From: Streptomyces lavendulae subsp. lavendulae
Lineage (GTDB): Bacteria; Actinomycetota; Actinomycetes; Streptomycetales; Streptomycetaceae
DNA: 64,000 nt
Direction: 5' to 3'
Assembly: GCF_002803845.1 (NCBI RefSeq)
Contig: NZ_CP024985.1
Span: 7,699,501-7,763,500 of the forward strand
In this document: positions 35,820 through 44,222 of the stretch, piece by piece
How the letters are laid out: each line of letters begins with the position of its first letter
Position numbering within the stretch: position 1 is the stretch's first letter
Notes under the pieces: generated by a model
The model's input: the letters and a program-made list of their open reading frames with translations, nothing else
Databases searched by the model: none
What the model was told of the DNA's origin: nothing
Translations under genes and position numbers: made by a program

Positions 35820-38089
35820 CGTCGGTCTCCGGGAAGGGGTACGGGGGTGGGTACGGGATCGGGTTCCGGGCCGGGTTCCCGGGCGGGCGCCGGTGCGGGC
35901 CCCGTGGTGGACGCCGGGGCGGGGCCCTCCGGGTCGAGCCGGGGCAGGAGCCGGTCCAGCCGTTCGGGGAGCCACCAGTTGGCGCGGCCGAAGAGGTACA
36001 TGGACGCGGGCACCAGGAGCAGGCGGACCACGGTGGCGTCGAGGACGACGCTCACGCCCAGGCCCAGGGCCAGCATCTTGACGGCGACGTTCGTGGAGAG
36101 CAGGAACGCCAGGAAGACGCTGGTCATGATCAGCGCGGCACAGGTGATGACCCGGGCCGTGGCGGCGATACCGGTGGCCACGGCCAGGTGGTTGTCCCGC
36201 CGGTCCAGCCAGACCTCGCGGATCCGGGAGAGCAGGAAGACCTCGTAGTCCATGGAGAGCCCGAAGACGATCGCGAACATCATCATCGGCACGTACGACT
36301 CCACGGGCACCGGCTCGGACACCCCGAACAGCGCCCCGCCCCAGCCCCACTGGAACACCGCGACCACCACTCCGCAGGCGGCCGCGATCGAAAACAGGTT
36401 GAGCACGGCGGCCTTGAGCGCGATCAGCGGGCTGCGGAAGACGGTGAGCAGCAGCAGGAACGCCGCCGCGACCACCACGCCGACGATCCGCGGCAGCGTC
36501 GCCGCCAGGGTGTCCGTGAAGGTCTGGGCGGCGGCTGCGGTGCCGGTGACGTAGCCGGTGGCCCCGGTCCCGGCCAGGGCGTGCGGGACGGTCTCGTCCC
36601 GCAGGGTGTGGACCAGCCGGGCGGTCGCCGGGTCCCGCGGACCGGTGGCCGGGGTCACGGTGGTCAGGAGCAGGGCCCGGTCGGCGCTGGTGACGGGAGC
36701 CGTCACGGACGCCACCCCCGGTACGGCCGTCAGCTCCCGCCGCAGCGAGGCCGCCAGGTCCTCCCGGCCGGCCGGGTCGGAGATCCGGCCGCTGTCGAGC
36801 TGGGCGACGACGGTGAGCGGGCCGTTGGCGCCGGGGCCGAACCCCTCGGTGATCAGGTCGTACGCCCTGCGGTCGGTCCTGGCGGTGGACTGCGCCCCGG
36901 CGTCCACGTGCCCCAGCCGCATGGACGCCGCCGGGAGGGCGAGGATCCCGAGCAGGAGCAGGCCTGCGGTCAGGGAGACCCAGGGGCGCCGGGCGACCCC
37001 GAGCGCCCAGCGGTGCCAGACGTCGGACGCGCCGGTGGGCTCGGCGACCGGCGTGCGCACGTGGAGCCGGTCGACGCGGCGGCCGAGCAGACCCAGCAGC
37101 GCGGGCGTCAGCGTCACCGACGCGGCGGCGGCCACGACCACGCTGAGCCCCGCGGCGATGCCGAGGGTGCCGATGAAGCCCACCCCGGACGCGCAGAGCC
37201 CGCCCAGCGCCATGGCCACCGTGGCGGCGGCGACCAGGACGGCACGGCCGCTGGTGGCGACCGTGCGCCCGACCGCCTCGTCCGGTTCCGCCCCGGCGTG
37301 CAGCAGGGCCCGGTAGCGGGTGGCGAGGAAGAGCGCGTAGTCCACGCCCACGCCCAGGCCCATCATGGCGGCCAGCGTCGGGGAGGCCCGGGCGAAGTCG
37401 AACGGCCCGGCGAGCAGGCCGAGGGCGCCGAGGGCGACGGCCAGACCCAGCACGGCCGTCAGCAGCGGCAGCCCGGCCGCGGCCACGCTGCCGAAGCCGA
37501 TCAGCAGCACCAGCACCGCGACGGCCAGCCCGATGCCCTCCGATACGCGGTCGGCGGAGCCGGCCGAGGCCGGCTGTCCGAGCGGCTCCCCGTACTCGAC
37601 GGTGACGCCCTCCGCGCGCAGCGGCTCCACGGCGGCGTCGACCCGGGCCAGGTAGGAGGGGTCGAAGCCCGCCGGGTTGCCGTCGAAACGGACCGTCAGC
37701 CGGGCGGTGTCGCCGCGCGGGGAGACCGCCCCGGGCGTGTTCAGCGGGTCGGCCACCGACAGGACGTCGGGCAGCCGGTCCAGGCCGGCCACGGCCGCCG
37801 CGACCGCCTCCCGGTGGGCGGCGACCGTACCGCCCGCGGTGTGGAGCACGAGGGGGGCGGCGGTGCCCCCGGCGCCGGTGGTGTGCGCCTCGATCAGGTC
37901 GGCGCCGGTCTGGGCGCCGGTGCCGGGCAGGGAGAAGCTGTCCGCGAAGGTGCCGCCCCAGGCGTGGTCGGCGGCCCCGAGGCCGGCCAGCAGCAGTACC
38001 CACAAGGTGACGATCCGCCAGGCGTGCCGGGCGCACCAGCGCCCGCTCCGGTGGAGGAGTCCCGGCCCCTCGGCCGATGCAGTGTTCAT
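35816..38089 (-). CDS. MMPL family transporter
   Basis: RND-superfamily membrane exporter of 757 residues, the type that moves lipids or hydrophobic metabolites. Twelve membrane segments are arranged in two halves separated by extracytoplasmic loops, with MMPL signatures GLGVGVDYALFLATRYR and AIVFGLSMDYEVFLLSRIRE, the Asp residues of which carry the proton path. The C-terminal tail is Pro-rich. ATG 38089 is chosen (MNTASAEGPG); GTG 38098 with ggagg is the alternative. It lies between the two-component genes and the LmeA-like gene. Confidence 0.9.
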   Translation of the reverse strand: MNTASAEGPGLLHRSGRWCARHAWRIVTLWVLLLAGLGAADHAWGGTFADSFSLPGTGAQTGADLIEAHTTGAGGTAAPLVLHTAGGTVAAHREAVAAAVAGLDRLPDVLSVADPLNTPGAVSPRGDTARLTVRFDGNPAGFDPSYLARVDAAVEPLRAEGVTVEYGEPLGQPASAGSADRVSEGIGLAVAVLVLLIGFGSVAAAGLPLLTAVLGLAVALGALGLLAGPFDFARASPTLAAMMGLGVGVDYALFLATRYRALLHAGAEPDEAVGRTVATSGRAVLVAAATVAMALGGLCASGVGFIGTLGIAAGLSVVVAAAASVTLTPALLGLLGRRVDRLHVRTPVAEPTGASDVWHRWALGVARRPWVSLTAGLLLLGILALPAASMRLGHVDAGAQSTARTDRRAYDLITEGFGPGANGPLTVVAQLDSGRISDPAGREDLAASLRRELTAVPGVASVTAPVTSADRALLLTTVTPATGPRDPATARLVHTLRDETVPHALAGTGATGYVTGTAAAAQTFTDTLAATLPRIVGVVVAAAFLLLLTVFRSPLIALKAAVLNLFSIAAACGVVVAVFQWGWGGALFGVSEPVPVESYVPMMMFAIVFGLSMDYEVFLLSRIREVWLDRRDNHLAVATGIAATARVITCAALIMTSVFLAFLLSTNVAVKMLALGLGVSVVLDATVVRLLLVPASMYLFGRANWWLPERLDRLLPRLDPEGPAPASTTGPAPAPAREPGPEPDPVPTPVPLPGDRR

Positions 38090-38173
38090 GGGCCCCACTG
38101 TGCGGAGCCTCCGTAAGGGGACCGTTGGCGCATTGTCCGGGGAACGTACGGACCCGCGCGCCCGGCGCGGGCC

Positions 38174-39553
38174 TCAGGCCGGGCCGGGTGTCCGCGGGAG
38201 GGCGGCCGTGAAGCAGGCGCCGCCCTCCGGACCGTGCCCCTCGACCCGCAGGGTGCCCCCGAGACGGCCGGCCAGCCGGTGGGCGAGGGCCAGCCCCAGA
38301 CCGCTGCCGACCGGGCGGGTGTCCCGGTAGCGCGCGTGGAGGGCCCCGCTGTCGAAGGCGACGCGCACGTCGTCCTCGGTCAGGCCGGGACCCCCGTCGC
38401 GGACCTGCACCTCGGCCCCGCCGTCCGGGGCCGCCCGGACGGCGAGGACCACGGGCGCGCCCCCGGGGGTGACCCGCAGGGCGTTCTGCACCAGCCCGTC
38501 GACCAGCTGCCGGACCCGGAAGGCGTCCGTCTCGACGACGACGGGCGCCCGCGGCCGCTCCACCCGCAGCTCGACCCCGGCGCGCGCGCCGGGCCCGGCC
38601 CAGAAGGCGGCGGCCTCGGCGACGACCGCGCCCAGGTCGGCCGGGGCCACGTCCAGGCGGAACCCGTCCGCCTCCAGCCGGGCCAGGTCCAGCAGGTCCG
38701 CCAGGAACCGGTCCAGCCGGCGCGTCTCGTCGGCCAGGACACCCCCGACCTCGGGCAGCCGCTCCGCCTCGATCAGGCCGTCGGCGAGCGCCTCGGCGTA
38801 CCCCTGGAGCGCGGTCAGCGGGGTCCGCAGGTCGTGGGAGACGGACAGCAGGAACTCCCGCTGCCGGTTCTCGCTGCGCGCCAGCGCCGCGTCCAGGACG
38901 TTGAGGGCGCGCCCGATCTCCTGCGTCTCCCGCGGTCCGCCGACGGGGGCCGGGACGCCCCGCTCACCGTCGGCGAGCCGGTGCGCGACCCGCGCGGCCT
39001 TCACGAGCGGACGGGCGATGCGGCGCGCCATGAGCGCCCCGGCCAGCGCCGCGCCGAGCATCCCGACGACGAGCGGCACGACGACGCTGCGCCGGATCTC
39101 GTTCGTGTTCCGCGTGACGACCGCGTACGGCTCGGTGAGGACGACCGCGCCGCCGCCCACGCCCGGCCGCCCCACCAGCAGTACTTCCTGCCCGCCCTGG
39201 ACGGCCGTGGTGGAGACCGGTTCGCCGGCGAGCAGGGCCGCCTTCACGGCCAGGCCGACGGCCGGGGTGGCGCCACCGCCGGCCTTCCCGTCGGCGGAGA
39301 TCACCGCGAGCTCCACCCCGTTCGGTCCGCCCAGCGCCTGGGCGCCGTTGAACAGGGTTTCGGACAGGACGGGCAGCCGGCTCAGCACCGTGGCCTGCCG
39401 CGCCAGCTGGTCGCGTTCGCGCCGCTCGGCGGCGTGCGCGGCGCTCTGCCAGGCGACCAGCCCCGTCAGCGCCACCGCGAGCGCCGCCACCGCGGTGGTC
39501 AGCACCACGATGCTGCGGGCCAGCGAGCCGCGCCGGGGACGGAGCCGGTTCAC
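38174..39553 (-). CDS. Two-component sensor histidine kinase
   Basis: Membrane kinase of 459 residues. Transmembrane segments flank an extracytoplasmic sensing loop (~residues 14-36 and 170-190), then HAMP (RRIARPLVKAARVAHRLADG), HisKA with the phosphoacceptor in SVSHDLRTPLTALQGYAEAL, and the ATPase boxes (VQNALRVTPGG, RDGGPGLTEDD, GSGLGLALAHRLAGR). The N box Asn is present. GTG 39553 overlaps the response-regulator stop (GTGA). Likely senses an envelope cue to control the adjoining MMPL exporter. Confidence 0.93.
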   Translation of the reverse strand: MNRLRPRRGSLARSIVVLTTAVAALAVALTGLVAWQSAAHAAERRERDQLARQATVLSRLPVLSETLFNGAQALGGPNGVELAVISADGKAGGGATPAVGLAVKAALLAGEPVSTTAVQGGQEVLLVGRPGVGGGAVVLTEPYAVVTRNTNEIRRSVVVPLVVGMLGAALAGALMARRIARPLVKAARVAHRLADGERGVPAPVGGPRETQEIGRALNVLDAALARSENRQREFLLSVSHDLRTPLTALQGYAEALADGLIEAERLPEVGGVLADETRRLDRFLADLLDLARLEADGFRLDVAPADLGAVVAEAAAFWAGPGARAGVELRVERPRAPVVVETDAFRVRQLVDGLVQNALRVTPGGAPVVLAVRAAPDGGAEVQVRDGGPGLTEDDVRVAFDSGALHARYRDTRPVGSGLGLALAHRLAGRLGGTLRVEGHGPEGGACFTAALPRTPGPA

Positions 39554-40236
39554 GTACGGGGAGCCGTCGCGCTGTAGCCGACGCCGCGGACCGTGCGGAT
39601 CGGGCTCGCGTCCCCCAGCTTGGCGCGCAGCTGCGACACGAACACGTCGACCATCCGGGTGTCGCGGTAGCCGGGGTACCCCCACACCCGGGCCAGCAGC
39701 TGCTCCCGGGTGAACACCTGCCCCATGTGCCGGACCAGGTGCGCCAGCAGGTTGAACTCGGTGGTGGTCAGCTCGACGGGATCGCCGTCGCGGCGGACCG
39801 TACGGCTGACCGGATCCAGGCTGAGCCGTCCCACGGTCTCGGCCGGCCGCTCCGGCGGCCCGGCCGCCCTGCGCAGGACCGTCTTGACCCGGGCGACCAG
39901 CTCACGCGGCGAGAAGGGCTTCGTCAGGTAGTCGTCGGCGCCCAGTTCGAGGCCGAGGATCCGGTCGGCCTCCTCGCCGCGCGCGGTGACCAGCAGCACC
40001 GGCGTCCAGTCGCCCGCGTCCCGCAGGGCCTTGCAGAAGGCGATGCCGTCCAGCCCCGGCAGGCCGATGTCCAGCACGATCGCCACCGGGTGCATCCGCC
40101 GCGCGGCGGCGAGCCCGGCGCTCCCGTCGGCCTCGACGTGCACGCCGAAGCCCTCCCGTGCCAGGTAGAGCCGCTGCACGTCGGCGATGTGGCGCTCGTC
40201 CTCGACGACCAGCACCAGGCCCTTGGACTCCGTCAA
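39550..40236 (-). CDS. OmpR-family response regulator
   Basis: Response regulator of 228 residues: receiver with the acidic pair VVEDERHIADV, the phosphoacceptor Asp in IVLDIGLPGLDG, and Lys in DYLTKPFSPREL; then a winged-helix DNA-binding domain (ELTTTEFNLLAHLVRH, VDVFVSQLRAKLG). TTG 40236 is the start, with gagggga just upstream. First gene of a probable operon: regulator, kinase, MMPL exporter, LmeA-like protein and perhaps DUF1876. Confidence 0.93.
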   Translation of the reverse strand: MTESKGLVLVVEDERHIADVQRLYLAREGFGVHVEADGSAGLAAARRMHPVAIVLDIGLPGLDGIAFCKALRDAGDWTPVLLVTARGEEADRILGLELGADDYLTKPFSPRELVARVKTVLRRAAGPPERPAETVGRLSLDPVSRTVRRDGDPVELTTTEFNLLAHLVRHMGQVFTREQLLARVWGYPGYRDTRMVDVFVSQLRAKLGDASPIRTVRGVGYSATAPRT

Positions 40237-40368
40237 GACTTCCCCTCACGCGCGGTGGATCCCGCCGATGCTAACCGCGGCGCCCCGTCCGCCCGGCGGG
40301 CGCGCCGCCGCCCGTACGTTCCCCGAACATTGCGGCGGCCCGCGGAGGAACCGGCGGGCGGGGTCCGG

Positions 40369-41529
40369 TCAGGAACCGGGCGGGGCCCAGATCCGCCGGT
40401 ACGCCTCGCGGTAGCCGGAGGGGTCCCAGGACGTGGCGCCGCGGCTGTTGGCGGAGGTGGCGACGTGGACGGGGGCGACGTACCCGCTGGCGGGCCGGCC
40501 GGCGAAGGCGCGGTTGAACTCGTCGACGATCTGCCAGCCCTGCTGGGACAACGGCTCGGGGACGGTGGCCGCCTGGTACTGCCCGCTGCCGATCCGCTGG
40601 AACGCGGAGGGGTCGCCGTCGCCCGCGCCGATGTTGAACGGGGGCCCGGAGCCCGGTGCGCCGGCCGCGCGCAGGGCCGGGGCGGCGTCCGCGAAGTAGA
40701 GGTCGTTGATGGCGACGGAGTCCGTCCACCGGTCCCCGAAGCGGGCCAGGAGGGAGGAGATCTCCTGGGGGGTGCGGCTGCCCGCGTCGGGGATGGGGAT
40801 GTTCTCGTACGCCAGGAGCCGCACCCCGGGACAGCCGGCGAGCTCCTTCTTGATCAGCGCGGACTTGTTCCGGGCGAAGGGGATCGAGTCGTCGGTGAAG
40901 ACGACGACTCCGGCGTCGCCGTGTGAGCGGGCGATGATCCAGTCGGCGCTGATCCGGGCCACGTCCTCCACCTTGGTGGTGACGTTGGTGAAGAGGCCGG
41001 CGCTCTCGTCGGGGCCGGGGGAGCCCACCGCGTGCCAGCCGACGAGGGGAATGTGCGCGGCCCGCGCCTGTGCCACCTGCTGGGAGGTCAGTTCCGGGTC
41101 GAAGCCGCCGATGACGATGCCCGAGGGCTTGAGGGTGACGGCCTGGCTGAGGGCCGCCTGGATGCCCGCGGGAGTGCCTCCGCCGTCGATCACCCGGACC
41201 TGCCAGCCGATGGCGTCGGCGGCCTCCTGCACGCCCTTCGCGACGCCCGCGACCCCGGGGTTGGTCATGGTCTGGGCGACGTAGACGAGGTTCTTGCCGG
41301 GTACCGCCGCGGGCCCGGTGGTGGGGCCGGTCCAGGTCGCGTCGGTGCTCTCGGCCCGCCGGACGGCGGCCGCGGCCTTCGCGAGGGCGGCGGGGCAGCC
41401 CGCGGAGGAGGGCCCCGGGGAGGACGGCCCGCCGCCCGGCGGAGGGCCGCCGCCGCAGCCGGCGAGGAGGGTGACGGCCGCGCCCAGCAGGGCCGAGGCG
41501 GTGAGGGTGGCCTGATGGTTGCGGTGCAC
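40369..41529 (-). CDS. Sugar ABC transporter substrate-binding lipoprotein
   Basis: Periplasmic-binding-type lipoprotein of 386 residues. It has a lipobox LLAGCGG after a short basic start, then a Gly/Pro linker and a type I (ribose-binding-like) fold with VQEAADAIGWQVRVIDGGGTP and GIQAALSQAVTLKPSGIVIGG. GTG 41529 follows aggag. The transporter genes upstream encode the permease and the twin ATPase, so this is the third part of one RbsABC-like operon. The ligand is probably a pentose or related polyol, but the binding residues do not settle it. Confidence 0.9.
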   Translation of the reverse strand: MHRNHQATLTASALLGAAVTLLAGCGGGPPPGGGPSSPGPSSAGCPAALAKAAAAVRRAESTDATWTGPTTGPAAVPGKNLVYVAQTMTNPGVAGVAKGVQEAADAIGWQVRVIDGGGTPAGIQAALSQAVTLKPSGIVIGGFDPELTSQQVAQARAAHIPLVGWHAVGSPGPDESAGLFTNVTTKVEDVARISADWIIARSHGDAGVVVFTDDSIPFARNKSALIKKELAGCPGVRLLAYENIPIPDAGSRTPQEISSLLARFGDRWTDSVAINDLYFADAAPALRAAGAPGSGPPFNIGAGDGDPSAFQRIGSGQYQAATVPEPLSQQGWQIVDEFNRAFAGRPASGYVAPVHVATSANSRGATSWDPSGYREAYRRIWAPPGS

Positions 41530-41550
41530 GGTGCTCCTGACGCGGGTGCG

Positions 41551-42570
41551 CTACGGGTGACGGGGCGCGCCGGCTCCGGTCCGCAGCCGGCGGCGCGCGG
41601 AGTAGCCGGCCAGGCCGACGGCGATGAGCAGGGTGGCGCCGTTGAACAGCGGAGTGGCCCAGAACTGCGCGCCGAGCTGGCCGATGCCGGCCAGGCCGAT
41701 GGCGAGGACGGCGACGGCGACCACGGTCCCGAGGGCGTTGGCGCGGCCGGGTTTGATCGTGGTGGAACCGAGCAGGGCGCCGACGAAGGCGGGCAGCAGG
41801 TAGTCCAGTCCGACGCTCGGGTTGCCGGTCTGCTGCTGCGCGGCGAGCAGCACTCCGGCGAGGCCGAAGAGCAGGCCCGATCCGGCGAAGGCGTAGACGG
41901 AGTAGCGGTGGGTGGGGATGCCGATGATGCCGGCGGCGCGCGGGTTGGAGCCGATGACGTACAGGTAGCGGCCCAGCGGCAGCCGTTCCAGCACCAGCCA
42001 GAGGGTGCCCGCGACGGCCAGGACGTAGTAGGCGGGCAGCGGCAGGCCGAGGAAGCGGGAGTCGTAGAGCCCGGTGAAGGCGGCGGGCAGGCCCTGCGGG
42101 CCGGGGACGATCCGGGCACCGTCGGTCACCCAGCCGGTGACGGCGTACATCATGCTGCCGGTGCCGAGCGTGGCGATGAAGGAGTCGATCCGCCCGAATT
42201 CGACGATGACCCCGTTGAGGGCGCCGACCGCCGCGGCCCCGGCCACCACCACGAGGCAGGCGAGCGGCCAGGGCCAGCCGTCGCTCACGATCAGGTCCAG
42301 CACCATGACGTGCGCCAGGCCGAGGCCGTAGCCGATCGACAGGTCGAACTTCCCGGCGGCGACGGGGACGGTCGCGCCGAGCGCGAGGACGGCGGGGACC
42401 GACTGGTTGGACAGGATCGAGGAGACGGTGTCCCGGGTGGGGAAGGTGGCGGGCAGGGCGAGGGAGAAGACCAGGAACAGCAGGGCGGCGAGGGCCGGGA
42501 GGCCGTACGCCCCCACGTGGTGCCCGCGCAGGCGGTCGAGGAGGGGCCGGGAGGAGGGGGAGGAGGTCAC
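41551..42570 (-). CDS. Sugar ABC transporter permease (RbsC-like)
   Basis: Membrane permease of 339 residues with eight to ten hydrophobic segments, homologous to RbsC/XylH. The segment FDLSIGYGLGLAHVM and LGTGSMMYAVTGWV fit the family, as does SNPRAAGIIGIPTHRYSVYAFAGSG. GTG 42570 overlaps the ATPase stop (GTGA). It probably works as a homodimer with the ATPase and the lipoprotein. Confidence 0.9.
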   Translation of the reverse strand: MTSSPSSRPLLDRLRGHHVGAYGLPALAALLFLVFSLALPATFPTRDTVSSILSNQSVPAVLALGATVPVAAGKFDLSIGYGLGLAHVMVLDLIVSDGWPWPLACLVVVAGAAAVGALNGVIVEFGRIDSFIATLGTGSMMYAVTGWVTDGARIVPGPQGLPAAFTGLYDSRFLGLPLPAYYVLAVAGTLWLVLERLPLGRYLYVIGSNPRAAGIIGIPTHRYSVYAFAGSGLLFGLAGVLLAAQQQTGNPSVGLDYLLPAFVGALLGSTTIKPGRANALGTVVAVAVLAIGLAGIGQLGAQFWATPLFNGATLLIAVGLAGYSARRRLRTGAGAPRHP

Positions 42571-44105
42571 CGGGCCGTCCCGGGGCCGGTGACGGGCGGC
42601 ATGGCCGAGGCGGTCCGGGTGAGTCCGTCGACCGTGAGGTCCGGGCCGGTCAGCTCGGCGCCCACGGTCCCGCGGACGAACACCAGAGCGCGGTGGCACA
42701 CGCCCGCGACCTCCTCGAAATCGGTGGAGACGAGCAGGACCGCGAGACCGCAGGCCAGCGCGTCGTCGAGCAGCCGGTGGACCGTGGCCTTGGCTCCGAC
42801 GTCCACGCTGGCGGTGGGCTCTTCGAGGACGAGCAGCCGCAGCCTCCCCCGGAGCCACCGGCCGACCATGACCTTCTGCTGGTTCCCGCCCGACAGGGTG
42901 GCGATGGGCACCTCGCTGTCCCGGGGGTGCACCGAGAACCGCTCGATCAGGGCGGCGGCCTCGGCGCGCTCGCGGCGGGGGCTCATCCAGTGCCACGCCG
43001 GGACCCCGGCGGACCGGGGGTTGGCCAGGAAGTTCTCCCGCACCGTCAGCGCGGCGGCGCAGCCCTCCCCCTGACGGTCGCCCGGGACGAGGGCGACCCC
43101 GCGGGCGAGGGCGGCGCGGACCGTGCCCGGACGGTACGGGCGGCCGTCGAGCAGGATCCGTCCGCCGAGCAGCGGCCGGGCGCCGACGAGGGCCCGGCCC
43201 AGGTCGGTGTGGCCGGCGCCGGTCAGGCCCACCATGCCGAGGACCTCGCCGGCCCGCAGGTCCAGGCTGACCTCCCGCGCGGCCGTCGTCGTCACACGGT
43301 CCAGGCGCAGCAGGGGCGGGCCCGCCGCCGGGGTGCTGACGGGCCGGTGGCCGGTCTCCTCGCGGCCGACGATGGCGCGCACCAGCCGGGCGGGGCTGTG
43401 GCCGGCGAGCGGGCCCCGGTCGACGAGGCGGCCGTCGCGCAGCACCGCGAAGGTGTCGGCGACCCGGTACACCTCGTCCAGCCGGTGGCTGACGTAGAGG
43501 ATGCCGTGCCCCCGGTCGCGCAGGGAGTGCAGGACGTCGAAGAGGCGCGCGCAGTCCGCCGCGGGGAGGGTGGCGGTCGGCTCGTCGAGGACGATCAGTT
43601 CCGCGCGGGTGGCCAGGGCGCGGGCGATGGCGACGAGCGAGCGTTCGGCGGGGGCGAGGGCGCGGACCGGGGTGTCGGCGTCGAGGTGGCCGGCGACCAG
43701 CCGCAGGGCCCGTGCGCAGCCCTCCCTGGTCCGCCGCCAGGAGATGAGTCCGCCGCGGCGCGGGTAGCCGGTGCCCAGGGCGATGTTCTCGGCGACGGTC
43801 ATCCATTCGACGAGGCCGAGGTCCTGGTGGATGAAGGACATGCTCCGGGTCGCGGCGTGGGAGCCGAGCGGATGCCCCGCCACCGTCACCTCGCCCTCGT
43901 CCGCGCGGTGGACCCCCGCGAGCACCTTGATGAGGGTGGACTTGCCGGCGCCGTTGGGGCCGAGCAGGGCGAGCACGCTGCCCCGGTGGACGTCGAGGTC
44001 GACGGAGTCGAGCGCGCGGGTGCCGCCGAACCGCTTGCCGAGTCCGCGGATGCGGACCAGGGGCGGGGGCGCTCCGCCCGTCGGTGTGCCGGGAGCGTCA
44101 TGCAC
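42567..44105 (-). CDS. Sugar ABC transporter ATP-binding protein (RbsA-like, two domains)
   Basis: Twin-cassette ATPase of 512 residues. The first domain holds LLGPNGAGKSTLIKVLAG (Walker A), the LAPAERSLVAIARALA signature region and LIVLDEPTATLP (Walker B). The second has a degenerate Walker A (GLTGAGHTDLGRALVG, no GKS) but a good signature LSGGNQQKVMVGRWL and VLEEPTASVDVG, as in RbsA proteins. GTG 44105 after cggag. First gene of the ABC operon, which shares its upstream side with the phosphatase gene end. Confidence 0.92.
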   Translation of the reverse strand: MHDAPGTPTGGAPPPLVRIRGLGKRFGGTRALDSVDLDVHRGSVLALLGPNGAGKSTLIKVLAGVHRADEGEVTVAGHPLGSHAATRSMSFIHQDLGLVEWMTVAENIALGTGYPRRGGLISWRRTREGCARALRLVAGHLDADTPVRALAPAERSLVAIARALATRAELIVLDEPTATLPAADCARLFDVLHSLRDRGHGILYVSHRLDEVYRVADTFAVLRDGRLVDRGPLAGHSPARLVRAIVGREETGHRPVSTPAAGPPLLRLDRVTTTAAREVSLDLRAGEVLGMVGLTGAGHTDLGRALVGARPLLGGRILLDGRPYRPGTVRAALARGVALVPGDRQGEGCAAALTVRENFLANPRSAGVPAWHWMSPRRERAEAAALIERFSVHPRDSEVPIATLSGGNQQKVMVGRWLRGRLRLLVLEEPTASVDVGAKATVHRLLDDALACGLAVLLVSTDFEEVAGVCHRALVFVRGTVGAELTGPDLTVDGLTRTASAMPPVTGPGTAR

Positions 44106-44222
44106 GGACTTCTCCGGGGGTCGTCCTCCGAGGTGTTCCCGACTGCACGGGGATTCTATGCCGATGTGCACCGGTATCCACGGTATTTGCCCCGGCTGGG
44201 TACCGGAATCCGGCGGCGCCGT

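Noticed and set aside
37677..38330. Plus-strand open frame over the MMPL start region
   Set aside because: Antisense to the MMPL and kinase genes, low-complexity translation, no ribosome site.
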